This document shows positions 63,757 through 64,000 of a stretch of DNA of 64,000 nt, piece after piece. Under the pieces are notes generated by a model that ran no database searches, had not been told where the DNA came from, and was given only the letters and a program-made list of their open reading frames with translations. Source of the stretch: Nocardiopsis sp. NRRL B-16309 (GTDB lineage Bacteria > Actinomycetota > Actinomycetes > Streptosporangiales > Streptosporangiaceae); contig NZ_LGEC01000114.1 of assembly GCF_001279585.1 (NCBI RefSeq), positions 310,001 to 374,000 on the forward strand. Reading direction: 5' to 3'. Position numbers and translations under genes: made by a program. Numbering within the stretch: position 1 is the stretch's first letter; each line of letters opens with the position of its first letter.

Positions 63757-64000
63757 TCAGCCGTCGGTGTCGGCCCCCAGCGGCGCCAGGAGTTCCGCCA
63801 GTTCCTCGTAGAGCCCGGGGCGGGCGGCGATCACCAGGTCCTCGCTGGGCGGCCCGCCGCGCGGCCCGCCCACCCGGAGGCCGGCCTCGGTGGCGACCAG
63901 GCCGGGCGCCGACCAGTCCCAGGCGTGCAGGCCGCGCTCGTAGTAGGCGTTGTAGCGTCCCGTGGCCAGTCCGGTGAGGTCGACCGCCGCCGACCCGCCC
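63757..64000 (-). CDS. inositol monophosphatase family protein, C-terminal part (partial)
   Basis: The stop is at 63757-63759, and the frame stays open to the window edge, giving about 81 residues. The sequence has VDLTGLATGRYNAYYERGLH then AWDWSAPGLVATEAG, the C-terminal metal-binding WDW-x-A block of inositol monophosphatases, where the Asp coordinates Mg. The rest (VGGPRGGPPSEDLVIAARPG) fits the family end. These enzymes hydrolyse inositol phosphates or related sugars. The 5' end is beyond the window. Confidence 0.85.
   Translation of the reverse strand, partial: GGSAAVDLTGLATGRYNAYYERGLHAWDWSAPGLVATEAGLRVGGPRGGPPSEDLVIAARPGLYEELAELLAPLGADTDG

Overview
The window is about 70% GC, uses many GTG starts, and carries conserved actinobacterial genes (WhiB-like protein, DUF3159, DUF3710, DUF4193, DUF4235, paired TrkA proteins). 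It looks like the chromosome of a high-GC actinomycete, probably Nocardiopsis or a close relative (inference). Bases 1 to about 48,100 are the right-hand part of a temperate siphovirus prophage whose left end lies outside the window. Bases from about 48,083 to the end are host chromosome.

Prophage late region (1-22,741, mostly rightward): small pre-terminase genes; a leftward lipoprotein 'moron' (1580-1960); terminase small and large subunits; portal, scaffold and major capsid protein; head-tail connector genes; major tail protein with a C-terminal Ig-like domain; a frameshifted tail assembly chaperone pair; a 1153-residue tape measure protein with a CHAP-like domain; distal tail and fibre genes; small membrane proteins; an amidase endolysin; and a holin candidate. 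Rho-independent-type hairpins separate the blocks. A leftward cassette follows (22,748-24,797): an XRE regulator, a Cys-rich HTH protein, and a MuF-like protein far from the portal gene.

Prophage early region (24,935-45,506, almost all leftward, overlapping small genes): SSB, cytosine-C5 methyltransferase, DnaB-type helicase, DnaC-type loader, and a replication initiator that contains two facing arrays of 12-bp iterons (likely origin). Next come a GIY-YIG nuclease, RusA, a WhiB-like protein, RecT and a YqaJ exonuclease, among many unrecognised small proteins. Two paralogous ~70-residue HTH proteins are transcribed rightward against this block, each from a divergent promoter region. The immunity region (45,073-46,255) has a leftward excisionase-like gene and Cro-like gene, a rightward repressor, and GGCAAGT/ACTTGCC operators between them. 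The tyrosine integrase (46,939-48,108) ends inside the 3' end of a host RNA methyltransferase gene, which marks the probable attachment site.

Host region: TRAM-domain RNA (uracil-5-)methyltransferase, two TrkA potassium-channel regulatory proteins, DUF3159 membrane protein, an inhibitory-type serpin with a serpin-like remnant upstream, PIG-L deacetylase, DUF3710, dUTPase, valyl-tRNA synthetase, DUF4235, an unrecognised protein, DUF4193, a CutRS-like two-component system with an unusual hairpin-rich leader, a conserved 54-residue protein, and the 3' end of an inositol monophosphatase family gene cut by the window end.
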